A stretch of 64,000 nucleotides of DNA from Aeromicrobium stalagmiti (GCF_013283745.1 NZ_JABSTZ010000002.1:372001-436000); one strand, 5' to 3'; positions 8,507-17,469 are shown, counted from the first letter of the stretch. Notes: generated by a model from the sequence alone, not told the origin. Numbers and translations: made by a program.

Positions 8507-9055
8507 TTAGAGCTTGCGGCGCAGGTCTGCGACGATCGCGTCCTCGGAGTCGTAGTAGGCCAGGCCCCAGTCGGCCACGTGGGCGGGGAAGGCGACGGCG
8601 GGGTAGTCGCCGAGCATCTCGCGCACGGCCTCGAGCTCGGCACGCCGGTCGGCGAGCGCTGCCTCGTAGGCGTCGAGCATCGCGCTGACCTCGCCGGGAC
8701 CCATCAGGCTGCCCATCATGAGGCGCAGCGCGATGGGGTGCTTGAGCACCGGGAAGTCCTGCTCCGACGTGTGGAGCCATGTCGTGAGCGCCGTGCGGCC
8801 GTCGTCGGTGATGCGGAAGCGACGGGTTGTCCGCTGCCCGGAGGTGTCATCGATCGCCTCGACGAACGACTCGCGGCGCAGCCGGTCGAGCTCGGTGTAG
8901 ATCTGGCTCATGGCCGGCGACACCCAGTAGAACCGCAGCGTGCGGTCGGCGCGCTGCTTGAGCTCGTAGCCGGTGAGTCCGTCCTCGGAGGTGGCACGGT
9001 CGAACACGAGCAGGCCGAGCAGGGCGTACGACGTCGTTAACAGGGAAGTGGTCAC
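8507..9055 (-). CDS. PadR-family transcriptional regulator
   Basis: A 182-residue regulator. The N-terminal winged helix (about 1-85: SYALLGLLVF, GYELKQRAD, SQIYTELDRLRRE, RRFRITDDGRTAL) is the PadR arrangement, and the C-terminal part (about 95-180) is the helical dimerisation segment of the PadR/Vir family. Translated away from the beta-propeller gene, with a 17-bp palindrome in the gap, so it most likely represses itself and that gene. Inducer unknown. Confidence 0.88.
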   Translation of the reverse strand: MTTSLLTTSYALLGLLVFDRATSEDGLTGYELKQRADRTLRFYWVSPAMSQIYTELDRLRRESFVEAIDDTSGQRTTRRFRITDDGRTALTTWLHTSEQDFPVLKHPIALRLMMGSLMGPGEVSAMLDAYEAALADRRAELEAVREMLGDYPAVAFPAHVADWGLAYYDSEDAIVADLRRKL

Positions 9056-9068
9056 GCACCTAGCGTAC

Positions 9069-9085
9069 TGTTCCAGTTAGGAACA
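9069..9085. promoter_or_regulatory. palindromic operator between the divergent padR-like and propeller genes
   Basis: TGTTCC-AGTTA-GGAACA is a perfect 6+6 inverted repeat centred between the two divergent starts, 14 bp from the regulator's ATG. PadR proteins bind such dyads, so this is the natural candidate operator. Confidence 0.65.
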
Positions 9086-9103
9086 TACCCGGAGGCGATG
9101 ACG

Positions 9104-10186
9104 ATGGCCGAGACGATCCTGCTGGCGGGCACCCGCAAGGGCCTGTTCATCGGCCGCTCCGACGAGGCGCGTGAGCAGTGGTCCTGGGACCCGCCCGCCT
9201 TCGCGATGGAGGAGGTCTACGCCGTCGCTGCCTCGTCTCGCGACGCCGGACCCCTCGTGCTGGTCGGGTCGACCCACGTGCACTTCGGCCCGGCGGTCTA
9301 TCGCTCGGACGACGGCGGGCGGACGTTCGGGCGGTCCGACCCGGCGCCGGTGCGGTTCCCCGAGGGCCTCGGGGCCAGTGTCGAGCGCATCTGGCAGCTG
9401 TGTCCGTCGCCCTGCGAGCCCGACGTCGTCTGGGCCGGCACGCAGCCCTCGGCGCTGTTCCGCTCGGTCGACGGTGGACGCTCCTTCGAGCTCGTCCGCA
9501 GCCTCTGGGACCACCCGCACCGCCCCGAGTGGGGCGAGGGGTTCGGTGGCCAGGCCATCCACACGATCGTGCCGCACCCCACCGACCCCGCCGTCGTGAC
9601 GGTCGCGATGTCCACGGGCGGTGTCTATCGCTCCGAGGACGGCGGCGAGAGCTGGACGCCACACAACCACGGCATCCGCACCGACTTCCTGCCCGGCGAC
9701 CCGCCGGAGTTCGGCCAGTGCGTCCACAAGGTCGCGGTCGACGCGGGCGACCCTGACCGGCTCTACGCCCAGAACCACGGCGGCGTCTATCGCAGCGACG
9801 ATGCCGGCGAGTCGTGGTCGCCGATCGCCGAGGGCCTGCCGTCCGACTTCGGCTTCCCGATCGTGGCGCACCCGCACCGTCCCGGCACGATCTACGTCTT
9901 CCCGCTCGTGGGCGGCGACGAGCGCTTCCCGCCGCAGGGCAAGCCGGCGATCTGGCGGTCCGACGACGCCGGCGAGACGTGGCGCGAGACCGGACCGGGG
10001 CTTCCCGCCGAGGCGTGGACCGTCGTCCTGCGCGATGCGTTCGCCACCGATGCCGCCGACCCGGTGGGGCTCTACGTCGGCACGCGCCACGGGGCGCTGT
10101 GGGTCAGCAACGACGAGGGCGGCACCTGGGCCGAGGTGCGGACCGGCCTGCCCGACGTCTGCACGGTGCGCGCCGCGGTCGTGTGA
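9104..10186 (+). CDS. Asp-box (BNR) beta-propeller protein, sialidase/sortilin-like fold
   Basis: A 360-residue protein with six Asp-box turns of the form S-x-D-x-G-x-(T/S)-(W/F): YRSDDGGRTF, FRSVDGGRSF, YRSEDGGESW, YRSDDAGESW, WRSDDAGETW and WVSNDEGGTW, spaced as in a six- or seven-bladed propeller. There is no signal peptide, so it is probably cytoplasmic. Databases often label such proteins exo-alpha-sialidase, but the sialidase Arg triad and FRIP motif are not evident, so enzymatic activity is unproven. ATG 9104 is preferred over ATG 9098 because GGAGG (9091-9095) stands eight bases before it. Likely controlled by the divergent PadR protein. Confidence 0.8.
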   Translation: MAETILLAGTRKGLFIGRSDEAREQWSWDPPAFAMEEVYAVAASSRDAGPLVLVGSTHVHFGPAVYRSDDGGRTFGRSDPAPVRFPEGLGASVERIWQLCPSPCEPDVVWAGTQPSALFRSVDGGRSFELVRSLWDHPHRPEWGEGFGGQAIHTIVPHPTDPAVVTVAMSTGGVYRSEDGGESWTPHNHGIRTDFLPGDPPEFGQCVHKVAVDAGDPDRLYAQNHGGVYRSDDAGESWSPIAEGLPSDFGFPIVAHPHRPGTIYVFPLVGGDERFPPQGKPAIWRSDDAGETWRETGPGLPAEAWTVVLRDAFATDAADPVGLYVGTRHGALWVSNDEGGTWAEVRTGLPDVCTVRAAVV

Positions 10187-10226
10187 CGGCTTGGTGTGAC
10201 GGCTCGGTGTGACAGCCTGGTGTGAC
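10181..10226. repeat. 13-bp tandem repeat, about 3.5 copies
   Basis: GTGTGACGGCTTG, GTGTGACGGCTCG, GTGTGACAGCCTG and a partial GTGTGAC follow each other at 10181, 10194, 10207 and 10220. The first unit includes the stop codon of the propeller gene. Simple slippage-type expansion is the likeliest origin. Confidence 0.8.
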
Positions 10227-10269
10227 GCAACAGGCCGCTGACCTGCAGACATCTGTGGTTACCTGTGGG

Positions 10270-10275
10270 TAACAT
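10270..10275 (+). promoter_or_regulatory. -10 element, leaderless-type, deciding the DUF4442-like start
   Basis: TAACAT, six bases, then ATG 10282. This favours ATG 10282 over the GTG six bases earlier. Confidence 0.45.
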
Positions 10276-10281
10276 GTGGGC

Positions 10282-10743
10282 ATGTCATCGACCCTGGACC
10301 TCTACAAGCGCGTCACGGCTCTCCCGCAGGGCAAGCGCCTCTTCTCCGTCCTCTACGGCCAGAAGGCGCCCTACTTCGCCTCGATCCACATGATGGTCGA
10401 GGAGATGAAGCCGCACCTCGGCCAGATCGTCATCCCCAAGCGTCGGTCGGTCAAGAACCACATCGGCACGGTGCACGCCATCGCCGCGTGCAACGGGCTC
10501 GAGGCCGCGATGGGGCTGCTGGCCGAGGCCACGTGCCCCGACGACATGCGGTGGCTGCCCAAGGGCATGGACGTGAAGTACCTCGCGAAGTCGACGACCG
10601 CGCTCACCTGCACGGCCGAGACGACGGCGGCCGACTGGGCGGGCGCGCCGGACGTGCCGGTCAAGGTCAAGGCCGTGACGACGGACGGCACGGTGACCGT
10701 CGAGGGCATCATCCACCTCTGGGTCGTGCCCAAGAAGGGCTGA
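10282..10743 (+). CDS. DUF4442-type hotdog-fold protein, putative thioesterase
   Basis: A 153-residue protein. The long N-terminal helix, the PYF-x-SI segment, the HIGTVHAIAACNGLEAAMGLL helix near residues 56-75 (in hotdog proteins the buried 'sausage' helix, with HNT/HIG-type start) and the alternating beta pattern afterwards fit the PaaI-like/DUF4442 hotdog family, which hydrolyses acyl-CoA or has lost activity. Substrate unknown. The gene stands alone. Confidence 0.65.
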   Translation: MSSTLDLYKRVTALPQGKRLFSVLYGQKAPYFASIHMMVEEMKPHLGQIVIPKRRSVKNHIGTVHAIAACNGLEAAMGLLAEATCPDDMRWLPKGMDVKYLAKSTTALTCTAETTAADWAGAPDVPVKVKAVTTDGTVTVEGIIHLWVVPKKG

Positions 10744-10775
10744 GACCACGGGCCGGGTGCCGGACATCCTCGGTC

Positions 10776-11216
10776 ATGAGACGTCATCGGATCCTGGTCG
10801 CCCTCAGCATCGTCGCTGCAGGGGTGGTGGGTGCCGGTCCGGCACAGGCCCTGAGCTGCGCACCGATCGGCCAGTGGCGCTCTGACGCCCTCGTGCTGGG
10901 AACCGTGGCTGCGCAGCGCGACGTGAGTGATCGCGGCGTCGAGGTCCGGCTCCGGGTCGACGAGGTGTGGTCGGGCGATGTGCCGGCCGCGGTGTGGCTG
11001 ACCTACCAGTCCCTCTATCCCGATCCTTTCCCGCAGGTGGGGCGGGCCTACGTCGTGGCGTTCGACGACGACCGTGCGGTGAGCAACTGCTCGATCGTGT
11101 CGATCACGTCCCCGGCGGCGCAGGAGGCTCGGCCCGACGTCGTACGTCCGCCGACAGGTCTGGGCTGGGCGTCCCTGATGTGGTGGCAGGTCGGCCAGGC
11201 GCTGACGCCGACGTAA
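10776..11216 (+). CDS. small secreted protein with two cysteines in its mature part
   Basis: A 146-residue protein with a Sec signal peptide (MRRHRILVALSIVAAGVVG, cut near AQA-LSC at about residue 25). The mature domain carries Cys early and a second Cys near residue 108 (VSNCSIV), and beta-rich segments (VEVRLRVDEVWSGD, VGRAYVVAFDDD). The layout resembles the NTR/TIMP-like small secreted proteins of actinomycetes, but this is only a fold-level impression. Exported; function unknown. Confidence 0.65.
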   Translation: MRRHRILVALSIVAAGVVGAGPAQALSCAPIGQWRSDALVLGTVAAQRDVSDRGVEVRLRVDEVWSGDVPAAVWLTYQSLYPDPFPQVGRAYVVAFDDDRAVSNCSIVSITSPAAQEARPDVVRPPTGLGWASLMWWQVGQALTPT

Positions 11217-11267
11217 CGCGGGTCACACCGGGTCGTTGAACCTCCAGACCCACGAGAGGACCACGGC

Positions 11268-12323
11268 ATGGGGCATCACCGGATCGCAGCGACCCTGATC
11301 AGTGCGACGGCGGTGGTGCTGACGTTCCTCGTCGGTGCGACGCCGGCTGAGGCGGCGAGTCCCTACGCGCCCCTTGATCGTCCCGGTCCGCGACTCTCGG
11401 TGAAGACGGCGACGCTCGACGCGGCGCTGGAGTGCCACGGTGACCTCAAGGGCTCGCGGCTCCAGCCGGTGCTGCTCAACCCGGCGACGGGCGTGACCGT
11501 CGACCAGAACTACTCGTGGAACTACGAGCGCGCGTTCACGGCGCAGAAGCGTCCGTGGTGCGCGATCCACATGCCGTCGCGCACGCTCGAGGACATCCAG
11601 GTGTCGGGGGAGTACCTCGTCCGCGCGATCCGGACGATGCACGCGAAGGCGGGCCGTCGCATCGCGGTGATGGGCCACAGCCAGGGCGGCATGTCGATGC
11701 GGTGGGCCCTGCGGTTCTGGCCCGACACCCGCAGAATGGTCGACGACGTCATAGGGATGGCCGGGTCCAACCACGGGTCGACCGCCCTCCCGTCCTGCAT
11801 CCCGAGGCTGACGACGTGCATGCCGGCGGTGTGGCAGCAGCAGTCCACGGCGAAGTTCATCGCCGCCCTCAACAGCCGTGCCGAGACCTTCAAGGGCATT
11901 TCCTACACGCAGATCTACACCCGCACCGACGAGGTCGTGACCCCGAGCACCAACAACGCCACCGCATCGTCCGCGCTGCGCACCGGGCAGGGGCGCATCA
12001 CCAACGTCGCGACGCAGGACGTCTGCCCGCTCGAGGTCTACGAGCACCTGACGGTCGGGACGATCTCGCCGACGGCGTACGCGCTGGCGATCGACGCGCT
12101 CGACCACGACGGCCCCGCGAAGCCGTCCCGCATCGCGCGGTCGACCTGCCTGAAGCTCTACCACCCGGGTGTGGACCTGCTGAACCTGCAGAACTACCTG
12201 CAGGTGCTCGCCGGTGCCCCGGGTCTGCTCAGCGTGCCGCTGCCGAGCGTCAACCTGGTGGGCGTGCGCCAGCTGCCCGCCGAGCCTCCGCTGCGGTGCT
12301 ACACGTCGGCGAAGGGCTGCTGA
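11268..12323 (+). CDS. secreted lipase resembling Candida antarctica lipase B
   Basis: A 351-residue protein with a signal peptide (cut near AEA-ASP, residue 30) and an alpha/beta-hydrolase core. The nucleophile elbow GHSQGG puts the serine at about residue 138. Several segments recall the fungal enzyme CALB in order: PVLLNPATGVT, ED-IQV-x-GEYLVRAI (CALB NDTQVNTEYMVNAI), the elbow followed by RWALRFWPDTRRMVDDVI, AVWQQ, YTRTDEVVTP (CALB YSATDEIVQP) and VCPLEVYEHLTV, where the His would complete the triad. CALB-type lipases lack the usual lid. Paired Cys residues suggest disulfides. Family recall is from memory, not alignment. Confidence 0.8.
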   Translation: MGHHRIAATLISATAVVLTFLVGATPAEAASPYAPLDRPGPRLSVKTATLDAALECHGDLKGSRLQPVLLNPATGVTVDQNYSWNYERAFTAQKRPWCAIHMPSRTLEDIQVSGEYLVRAIRTMHAKAGRRIAVMGHSQGGMSMRWALRFWPDTRRMVDDVIGMAGSNHGSTALPSCIPRLTTCMPAVWQQQSTAKFIAALNSRAETFKGISYTQIYTRTDEVVTPSTNNATASSALRTGQGRITNVATQDVCPLEVYEHLTVGTISPTAYALAIDALDHDGPAKPSRIARSTCLKLYHPGVDLLNLQNYLQVLAGAPGLLSVPLPSVNLVGVRQLPAEPPLRCYTSAKGC

Positions 12324-12389
12324 GCGGCTCCTCGGCAGGCGGACCGCGACGACCCGTGCGAACGTGGGAGGACCCGACCAAGGAGCCTC

Positions 12390-12812
12390 ATGCCCGTCAC
12401 CGTGACCGACTACAGCCACGTCCGCCTCACCGTCTCCGACATCGCGACCTCGCGAGCATTCTACGACTCGGTGTTCGGCTTCGACGTGGCCTACGAGCTG
12501 CCCGACGGCGCTGACCAGGCGACCCTCGACCAGCTGTGGTTCCTGTTCGGGGGAGTCATCTACAGCTTCCCCGGCGGTCTGCTGGGCCTGCGTCCCGTCG
12601 CGGACGACGGCGACACGTTCCACGAGGACCGCACCGGTCTCGACCACCTCAGTTTCTCGGTGCCCGACGTCGCTGCTCTCGAGCACGCCGTCTCGGTGCT
12701 CGACGGTCTCGGCGTGCCCCACGAGGGCATCAAGGACCTCGGTGCGATGGCGATCCTGGAGTTCCGCGACCCCGACAACATCGCGCTGGAGCTCACCGCC
12801 CCGAAGGCCTAG
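12390..12812 (+). CDS. glyoxalase/VOC-superfamily protein
   Basis: A 140-residue vicinal-oxygen-chelate protein with two beta-alpha-beta-beta-beta modules. Candidate metal ligands are His near residue 7 (YSHVRL), His near residue 77 (LDHLSFSV) and Glu near residue 123 (ILEFRDPDNIALEL), the typical positions for a VOC metal centre. The start follows AAGGAG. Substrate cannot be inferred: the family includes dioxygenases, glyoxalase I and resistance proteins. Confidence 0.85.
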   Translation: MPVTVTDYSHVRLTVSDIATSRAFYDSVFGFDVAYELPDGADQATLDQLWFLFGGVIYSFPGGLLGLRPVADDGDTFHEDRTGLDHLSFSVPDVAALEHAVSVLDGLGVPHEGIKDLGAMAILEFRDPDNIALELTAPKA

Positions 12813-12826
12813 GGCGCGGCCCCACG

Positions 12827-12920
12827 CCGAAAGTGTGCGCGTCTGCACCGGCAGGGCGTCCGGAACGGTGCAGAGTCGCACAGTTCCGGAGAGGGGCCGT
12901 GCAGGATCGCACACTTTCGG
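12827..12920. repeat. repeat element with 13-bp terminal inverted repeats, upstream of miaB
   Basis: CCGAAAGTGTGCG (12827-12839) is the exact reverse complement of CGCACACTTTCGG (12908-12920). Inside lies a further inverted half (CGGTGCAGAGTCGCAC) able to pair with the left arm. Bases 12829-12885 match 25818-25874 at about 48 of 57 positions, so this is one copy of a dispersed intergenic family. It ends about 20 bp before the miaB promoter. Confidence 0.8.
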
Positions 12921-12955
12921 GGATGGGCGGGCGGCCCACGTACCATTGACCAGTC

Positions 12956-14422
12956 ATGACGAAGACCTACGAAGTGCGCACCTACGGCTGCCAGATGAAC
13001 GTGCACGACTCCGAGCGCCTCGGCGGACTGCTCGAGACGGACGGCTATGTCCGCGCCGAGGACGGAACGACCCCTGACCTCGTGGTGTTCAACACCTGCG
13101 CCGTGCGCGAGAACGCCGACAACAAGCTCTACGGCAACCTCGGCCACATCGCCTCGGTCAAGGAGAAGAACCCCGGCATGCAGATCGCCGTCGGCGGCTG
13201 CCTGGCGCAGAAGGACCGTGACACGATCACGAAGAAGGCGCCCTACGTTGACGTCGTCTTCGGCACCCACAACATTGGCTCGCTGCCGGTGCTGCTGGAG
13301 CGAGCCCGCATCGCCGAGGAGTCGCAGGTCGAGATCCTCGAGTCGCTCGAGGTCTTCCCCTCGACGCTGCCGACCAAGCGCGACTCGGTCTTCGCCGCGT
13401 GGGTCTCGATCAGCGTCGGGTGCAACAACACCTGCACGTTCTGCATCGTCCCGGCGCTGCGCGGCAAGGAGAAGGACCGTCGCCCCGGCGACATCCTCGC
13501 CGAGGTGCAGGCGCTGGTCGACGACGGCGTGGTCGAGGTGACCCTGCTGGGCCAGAACGTCAACGCGTACGGCGTCGAGTTCGGCGACAAGCAGGCGTTC
13601 GCCAAGCTGCTGCGGGCCTGCGGCGAGATCGAGGGCCTCGAGCGGGTCCGGTTCACCAGCCCGCACCCCAAGGACTTCACCGACGACGTCATCGCCGCGA
13701 TGGCCGAGACGCCCAACGTCATGCCGCAGCTGCACATGCCGCTGCAGTCGGGCTCTGACCGCGTGCTCAAGGCGATGCGGCGCTCCTACCGGCAGGAGAA
13801 GTTCCTCGGCATCATCGACCGTGTTCGCGAGGCCATGCCCGACGCGGCGATCACGACCGACATCATCGTGGGCTTCCCGGGCGAGACCGAGGAAGACTTC
13901 GTCCAGACCATGGAGGTCGTCCGCAAGGCGCGGTTCACGAGCGCCTTCACGTTCCAGTACTCCAAGCGACCCGGCACGCCCGCCGCCGACCTGCCCGACC
14001 AGCTGCCCAAGGAGGTCGTGCAGGAGCGCTACATGCGCCTGGTTCAGGTCGTCGACGAGGTCGCGTGGGCCGAGGCCCAGAAGCAGGAGGGGCGGGTCGT
14101 CGAGCTGCTCGTCGCCGACCACGAGGGCAAGAAGGACGGCGAGACGCATCGCCTGACCGGTCGCGCGCGCGACAACCGCCTCGTCCACTTCGTGCCCGGC
14201 GACCACGACGTGCGTCCCGGCGACATGGTCGAGGTCCGCATCACGTACGCGGCGCCGCACCACCTGGTCAGCGACGATGCGCCCATCTCGTTCCGGCGCA
14301 CCACGGCCGGTGACGCGTGGGAGTCGCGGCAGGGCAAGACGGAGGTACGGTCGGTGGGCCTCGGCATGCCGTCGCTCGGCGTCCCGGCCCCGCTGCCACC
14401 GGCACCGTCGTGCGCCGTGTGA
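12956..14422 (+). CDS. miaB: tRNA-2-methylthio-N6-dimethylallyladenosine synthase MiaB
   Basis: A 488-residue radical-SAM methylthiotransferase that adds the methylthio group to i6A37 of tRNAs reading UNN codons. The N-terminal UPF0004 domain supplies Cys at 12 (YGCQMN), 48 (NTCAVRE) and about 82 (GGCLAQ) for one Fe-S cluster; the radical-SAM triad is C156-C160-C163 (CNNTCTFC). The TRAM domain follows (about 370-440). The C-terminal extension, rich in Pro/Ser, is unconserved. A TACCAT -10 lies nine bases before ATG 12956. It acts on the product of MiaA, encoded 15 kb downstream. Confidence 0.95.
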   Translation: MTKTYEVRTYGCQMNVHDSERLGGLLETDGYVRAEDGTTPDLVVFNTCAVRENADNKLYGNLGHIASVKEKNPGMQIAVGGCLAQKDRDTITKKAPYVDVVFGTHNIGSLPVLLERARIAEESQVEILESLEVFPSTLPTKRDSVFAAWVSISVGCNNTCTFCIVPALRGKEKDRRPGDILAEVQALVDDGVVEVTLLGQNVNAYGVEFGDKQAFAKLLRACGEIEGLERVRFTSPHPKDFTDDVIAAMAETPNVMPQLHMPLQSGSDRVLKAMRRSYRQEKFLGIIDRVREAMPDAAITTDIIVGFPGETEEDFVQTMEVVRKARFTSAFTFQYSKRPGTPAADLPDQLPKEVVQERYMRLVQVVDEVAWAEAQKQEGRVVELLVADHEGKKDGETHRLTGRARDNRLVHFVPGDHDVRPGDMVEVRITYAAPHHLVSDDAPISFRRTTAGDAWESRQGKTEVRSVGLGMPSLGVPAPLPPAPSCAV

Positions 14423-14476
14423 CACCCTGAGGCCCAGCCGCTCGTTCCAGCGGCCGCAGCACCAGGGGGGAACCGC

Positions 14477-15604
14477 ATGAGCTCGACACGCCATCGTCTG
14501 TTCGCGGGCGCGACCATGACCGCCGTGCTCACCGTCGCGGCGTGCGGCACCGGCGGTGGCTCCGGCACGTCCAGTGACGTCCCCATCACCCAGCGGGCGA
14601 TCGCCGCCGTCGCGCTGGAGCAGCTGCCGGACGGTCCCAGCACGACAGAGGCGACGTTCACCGACGACGAGGATCCTCAGGGCGCCCTCGGCGCCGACAT
14701 CCGTTACGGCGGCGACGCCGAGACGAAGATGCAGGGCGATCTCCTGCGGGTCTACATCTCGCCGCAGGTGGCCAAGGACCCGTGCGACGACGACTACCTC
14801 GCCGGCTGCGAGGAGCGGGAGGTCGACGGCGGCACGCTCGTCCTGAGCTGGCAGGAGGAGGAGCCGGAGGAGGACCCCGGCTACGTCGCGGTCAGCCTGC
14901 AGAAGGACGACCAGGAGATCTCGGTCAGCTGGTCGGGAGACACCATCACCGGCGACCCGCGGGAGCAGGACCTGCGCATCTCGGTCGAGACCATGGAGAA
15001 GATCGCCCAGGACGGACGACTGGGCCTCACCACCTCGCAGGCGACGATCGACGAAGGTGCGGCGCTGAAGGACTGGGACGGCGGCGAGCCCGACCCGGCG
15101 GCCTTCGACCGCGTCCCGTCGACCGACGAGTCGCTGATCAACAGCTTCTGGTCGGCGCACGGAGGCTACGGCGCCTACAGTGCCCGCAGCTCGTCACCGC
15201 TCAAGGAAGACTTCGGACCCGGCGCCGTGGGCGGACGCTTCGAGGCCGAGAAGAACCCTGATCAGCCAGCCCAGACCATCGACGTCCTGGCCTCGCCCCA
15301 GGGACCGGCCTGGCTGGCCGCGGACCCCTGCGACACCAAGAGGTTCGCCGGCCACTGCGTCGAGCACCGGGGCGGTCGCTACTTCGCGTGGGTGCCCGGA
15401 CCGGCTGCTGACGGAGGTGAGGTCTGGATGTTCGGGCTGCGCGACGACGAGGTCGTGGCCATCCGCTCGTCCGGCTACACCGTGCCCGAGGATGAGGAGA
15501 AGGCCCGGATCTGGTCCGACTGGTACTTCCTCGACTCCTATCTCGACCACGAGACCTTCGGTCTGGAGACCGACCAGGAGATGCTCGACCTCGACCTCGG
15601 CTGA
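14477..15604 (+). CDS. lipoprotein of unknown function
   Basis: A 375-residue lipoprotein: the lipobox LTVAAC puts the acylated Cys at about residue 23, followed by a GGGSG linker. The mature part is acidic, with many Asp and Glu, and carries repeated short segments such as DPCDDDYLAGCEERE and DPCDTKRFAGHCVEHRGG that suggest two related halves, each with a Cys pair. I know no family for it. It should sit on the outer face of the cytoplasmic membrane. Confidence 0.75.
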   Translation: MSSTRHRLFAGATMTAVLTVAACGTGGGSGTSSDVPITQRAIAAVALEQLPDGPSTTEATFTDDEDPQGALGADIRYGGDAETKMQGDLLRVYISPQVAKDPCDDDYLAGCEEREVDGGTLVLSWQEEEPEEDPGYVAVSLQKDDQEISVSWSGDTITGDPREQDLRISVETMEKIAQDGRLGLTTSQATIDEGAALKDWDGGEPDPAAFDRVPSTDESLINSFWSAHGGYGAYSARSSSPLKEDFGPGAVGGRFEAEKNPDQPAQTIDVLASPQGPAWLAADPCDTKRFAGHCVEHRGGRYFAWVPGPAADGGEVWMFGLRDDEVVAIRSSGYTVPEDEEKARIWSDWYFLDSYLDHETFGLETDQEMLDLDLG

Positions 15605-15722
15605 GGGCCGGATCGCCGGAGTCATCGTTTCGACACCATTTGCCTGTTGCCACCTGCAACCAACGGTGGCAGCGTGATCGCGTCGGTCCTGCACAGGGCG
15701 GGACCCTCCTACGGGGGGATTC

Positions 15723-17381
15723 ATGCGCAAGAAACTCATCGGGACGGTCATGGCAACAGCCGTGGCCGCTCTCACGCTGAGCGGTCCGGGCATCACCACG
15801 GCCCAGGCCACCACGGCCAAGCCCGCGAAGATCACGCCGATCTCGTGGCACACCTGCACCAACGCGACGCTGAAGTCTGCGGGCGCCCAGTGCGCCAAGG
15901 TCCAGGTGCCGCTCGACTGGTCCAAGCCGCAGGGCAAGCAGATCAAGATCGCGATCTCGCGGGTCAAGCACACGGTCTCCAAGAGCAAGTACCAGGGCGT
16001 CATGCTGGTCAACCCGGGCGGTCCCGGCGGATCGGGCCTGATCTACTCGGTGCTCCAGGGCGCCATCCCCGACTACAAGGGCAAGACGGTCGGCGGCGCG
16101 TACGACTGGATCGGCTTCGACCCTCGCGGCGTCGGTGACAGCGAGCCGAAGGTCTCCTGCAACGACGACTACGCGGGCTACAACCGGCCCCAGTACGACC
16201 CGTCAGCCCAGTTCCCCTACACGACCTACAAGGTCACCGATCCGTGGCCGGCGCGCACCAACGCCTACACCGACGCCTGCAAGGCCAAGAACACGTCGGG
16301 CATCCTCAAGCACCTGACGACCAAGGACGTCGCGAAGGACATGGACCTGATCCGCAAGCGCCTCGGCGCGAGCAAGATCAACTACTACGGGTTCTCCTAC
16401 GGCACCTACCTCGGCCAGGTCTATGCCTCGCTGTTCCCCGAGCGCACCCGTCGCCTCGTGTTCGACGGCACCGTCGACCCGCGGGACGTCTGGTACGACG
16501 CCAACCTCAACCAGGACGTCGCGTTCGACCGCAACATCAACATCTGGTTCGGCTGGCTCGCCAAGTACGACAGCACCTACCACCTGGGCAACACCAAGGC
16601 CGAGGTCCGCAAGCTCTTCTACGACACCCGTGACGCGCTCTACGCCAACCCGGTGACGGCGCCCGGCGGCGATCACGGTGGCAGCGACAAGCTCGGTGGC
16701 AGCGAGTGGACCGACGCGTTCCTCTACGCCGGCTACTACGAGTCGACGTGGACCGACCTCGCGTCGACGTTCTCGGCGTACGTCAACGACGACGACGTCG
16801 CGGCCTTCGAGTCGTCCTATCTCGACGCCTCCGGTTTCGGCGACGACAACGGGTACGCGGTCTACACGGGCGTCCAGTGCACCGACACCTCGTGGCCGAA
16901 GTCGTGGACGACGTGGAAGAAGGACAACGACGCGATCGCCAAGATCGCACCGTTCGAGACGTGGAGCAACGCCTGGTACAACGAGCCGTGCCGTCACTGG
17001 CCGGCACCGTCGCGCACCCCGAAGAAGATCAACGGCTCGAAGGTCAAGAGCCTGTTGATGCTCAACGAGACGCTCGACGCAGCCACGCCGTACCCGGGCA
17101 GCATCCAGGTCAGGAAGCTGTTCCCCAACGCGAGCCTCGTCGCGACGAAGGGTGGCACGACTCACTCGAACTCGCTGGCCGGCTACCCGTGCGTCGACGA
17201 CAAGATCGCGCGCTACCTCTACAACGGGGGAGTGCCGACGCGGACGCGGGGCAACCACGCCGACGCCTACTGCAAGGCGATCCCGCAGCCGGTGCCCGAG
17301 AGTGCCTCGGCGAAGTCGCAGCGCAAGTCGGTGACCGAGCAGCTGAAGCTCGAGCAGCAGAAGCTGGCGGCGCCGCGCTGA
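15723..17381 (+). CDS. secreted tripeptidyl aminopeptidase, S33 alpha/beta-hydrolase
   Basis: A 552-residue exported hydrolase of the Streptomyces tripeptidyl aminopeptidase (SlpD/E, TAP) type. The signal peptide is about residues 1-30 (ends TTAQA). The oxyanion region NPGGPGGSG is near residue 97, the nucleophile elbow GFSYGTYLG puts Ser at 225, the Asp is probably within LLMLNETLDAATP near 445, and the His is in GGTTHSNSL near 480. The C-terminal TAP-like domain is Cys-containing and carries CVDDKIARYLYNG. Such enzymes release N-terminal tripeptides from extracellular proteins. A terminator hairpin follows at 17402. Confidence 0.88.
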   Translation: MRKKLIGTVMATAVAALTLSGPGITTAQATTAKPAKITPISWHTCTNATLKSAGAQCAKVQVPLDWSKPQGKQIKIAISRVKHTVSKSKYQGVMLVNPGGPGGSGLIYSVLQGAIPDYKGKTVGGAYDWIGFDPRGVGDSEPKVSCNDDYAGYNRPQYDPSAQFPYTTYKVTDPWPARTNAYTDACKAKNTSGILKHLTTKDVAKDMDLIRKRLGASKINYYGFSYGTYLGQVYASLFPERTRRLVFDGTVDPRDVWYDANLNQDVAFDRNINIWFGWLAKYDSTYHLGNTKAEVRKLFYDTRDALYANPVTAPGGDHGGSDKLGGSEWTDAFLYAGYYESTWTDLASTFSAYVNDDDVAAFESSYLDASGFGDDNGYAVYTGVQCTDTSWPKSWTTWKKDNDAIAKIAPFETWSNAWYNEPCRHWPAPSRTPKKINGSKVKSLLMLNETLDAATPYPGSIQVRKLFPNASLVATKGGTTHSNSLAGYPCVDDKIARYLYNGGVPTRTRGNHADAYCKAIPQPVPESASAKSQRKSVTEQLKLEQQKLAAPR

Positions 17382-17401
17382 GTGGACGGTGGTGACGGCG
17401 C

Positions 17402-17432
17402 GGGCCGGACGAGCATCACGCTCGTCCGGCCC
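17402..17432 (+). terminator. Rho-independent terminator after the tripeptidyl peptidase gene
   Basis: A perfect 13-bp stem, GGGCCGGACGAGC / GCTCGTCCGGCCC, with a five-base loop, followed by a GGCCTTTTG tail. Confidence 0.85.
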
Positions 17433-17469
17433 GTGGCCTTTTGTCCCCCGGCGGGGGCAGGATGGGGAC

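Noticed and set aside
9104..10186. Sialidase activity for the Asp-box propeller
   Set aside because: Asp-boxes alone are structural. No FRIP motif, Arg triad or signal peptide is visible.
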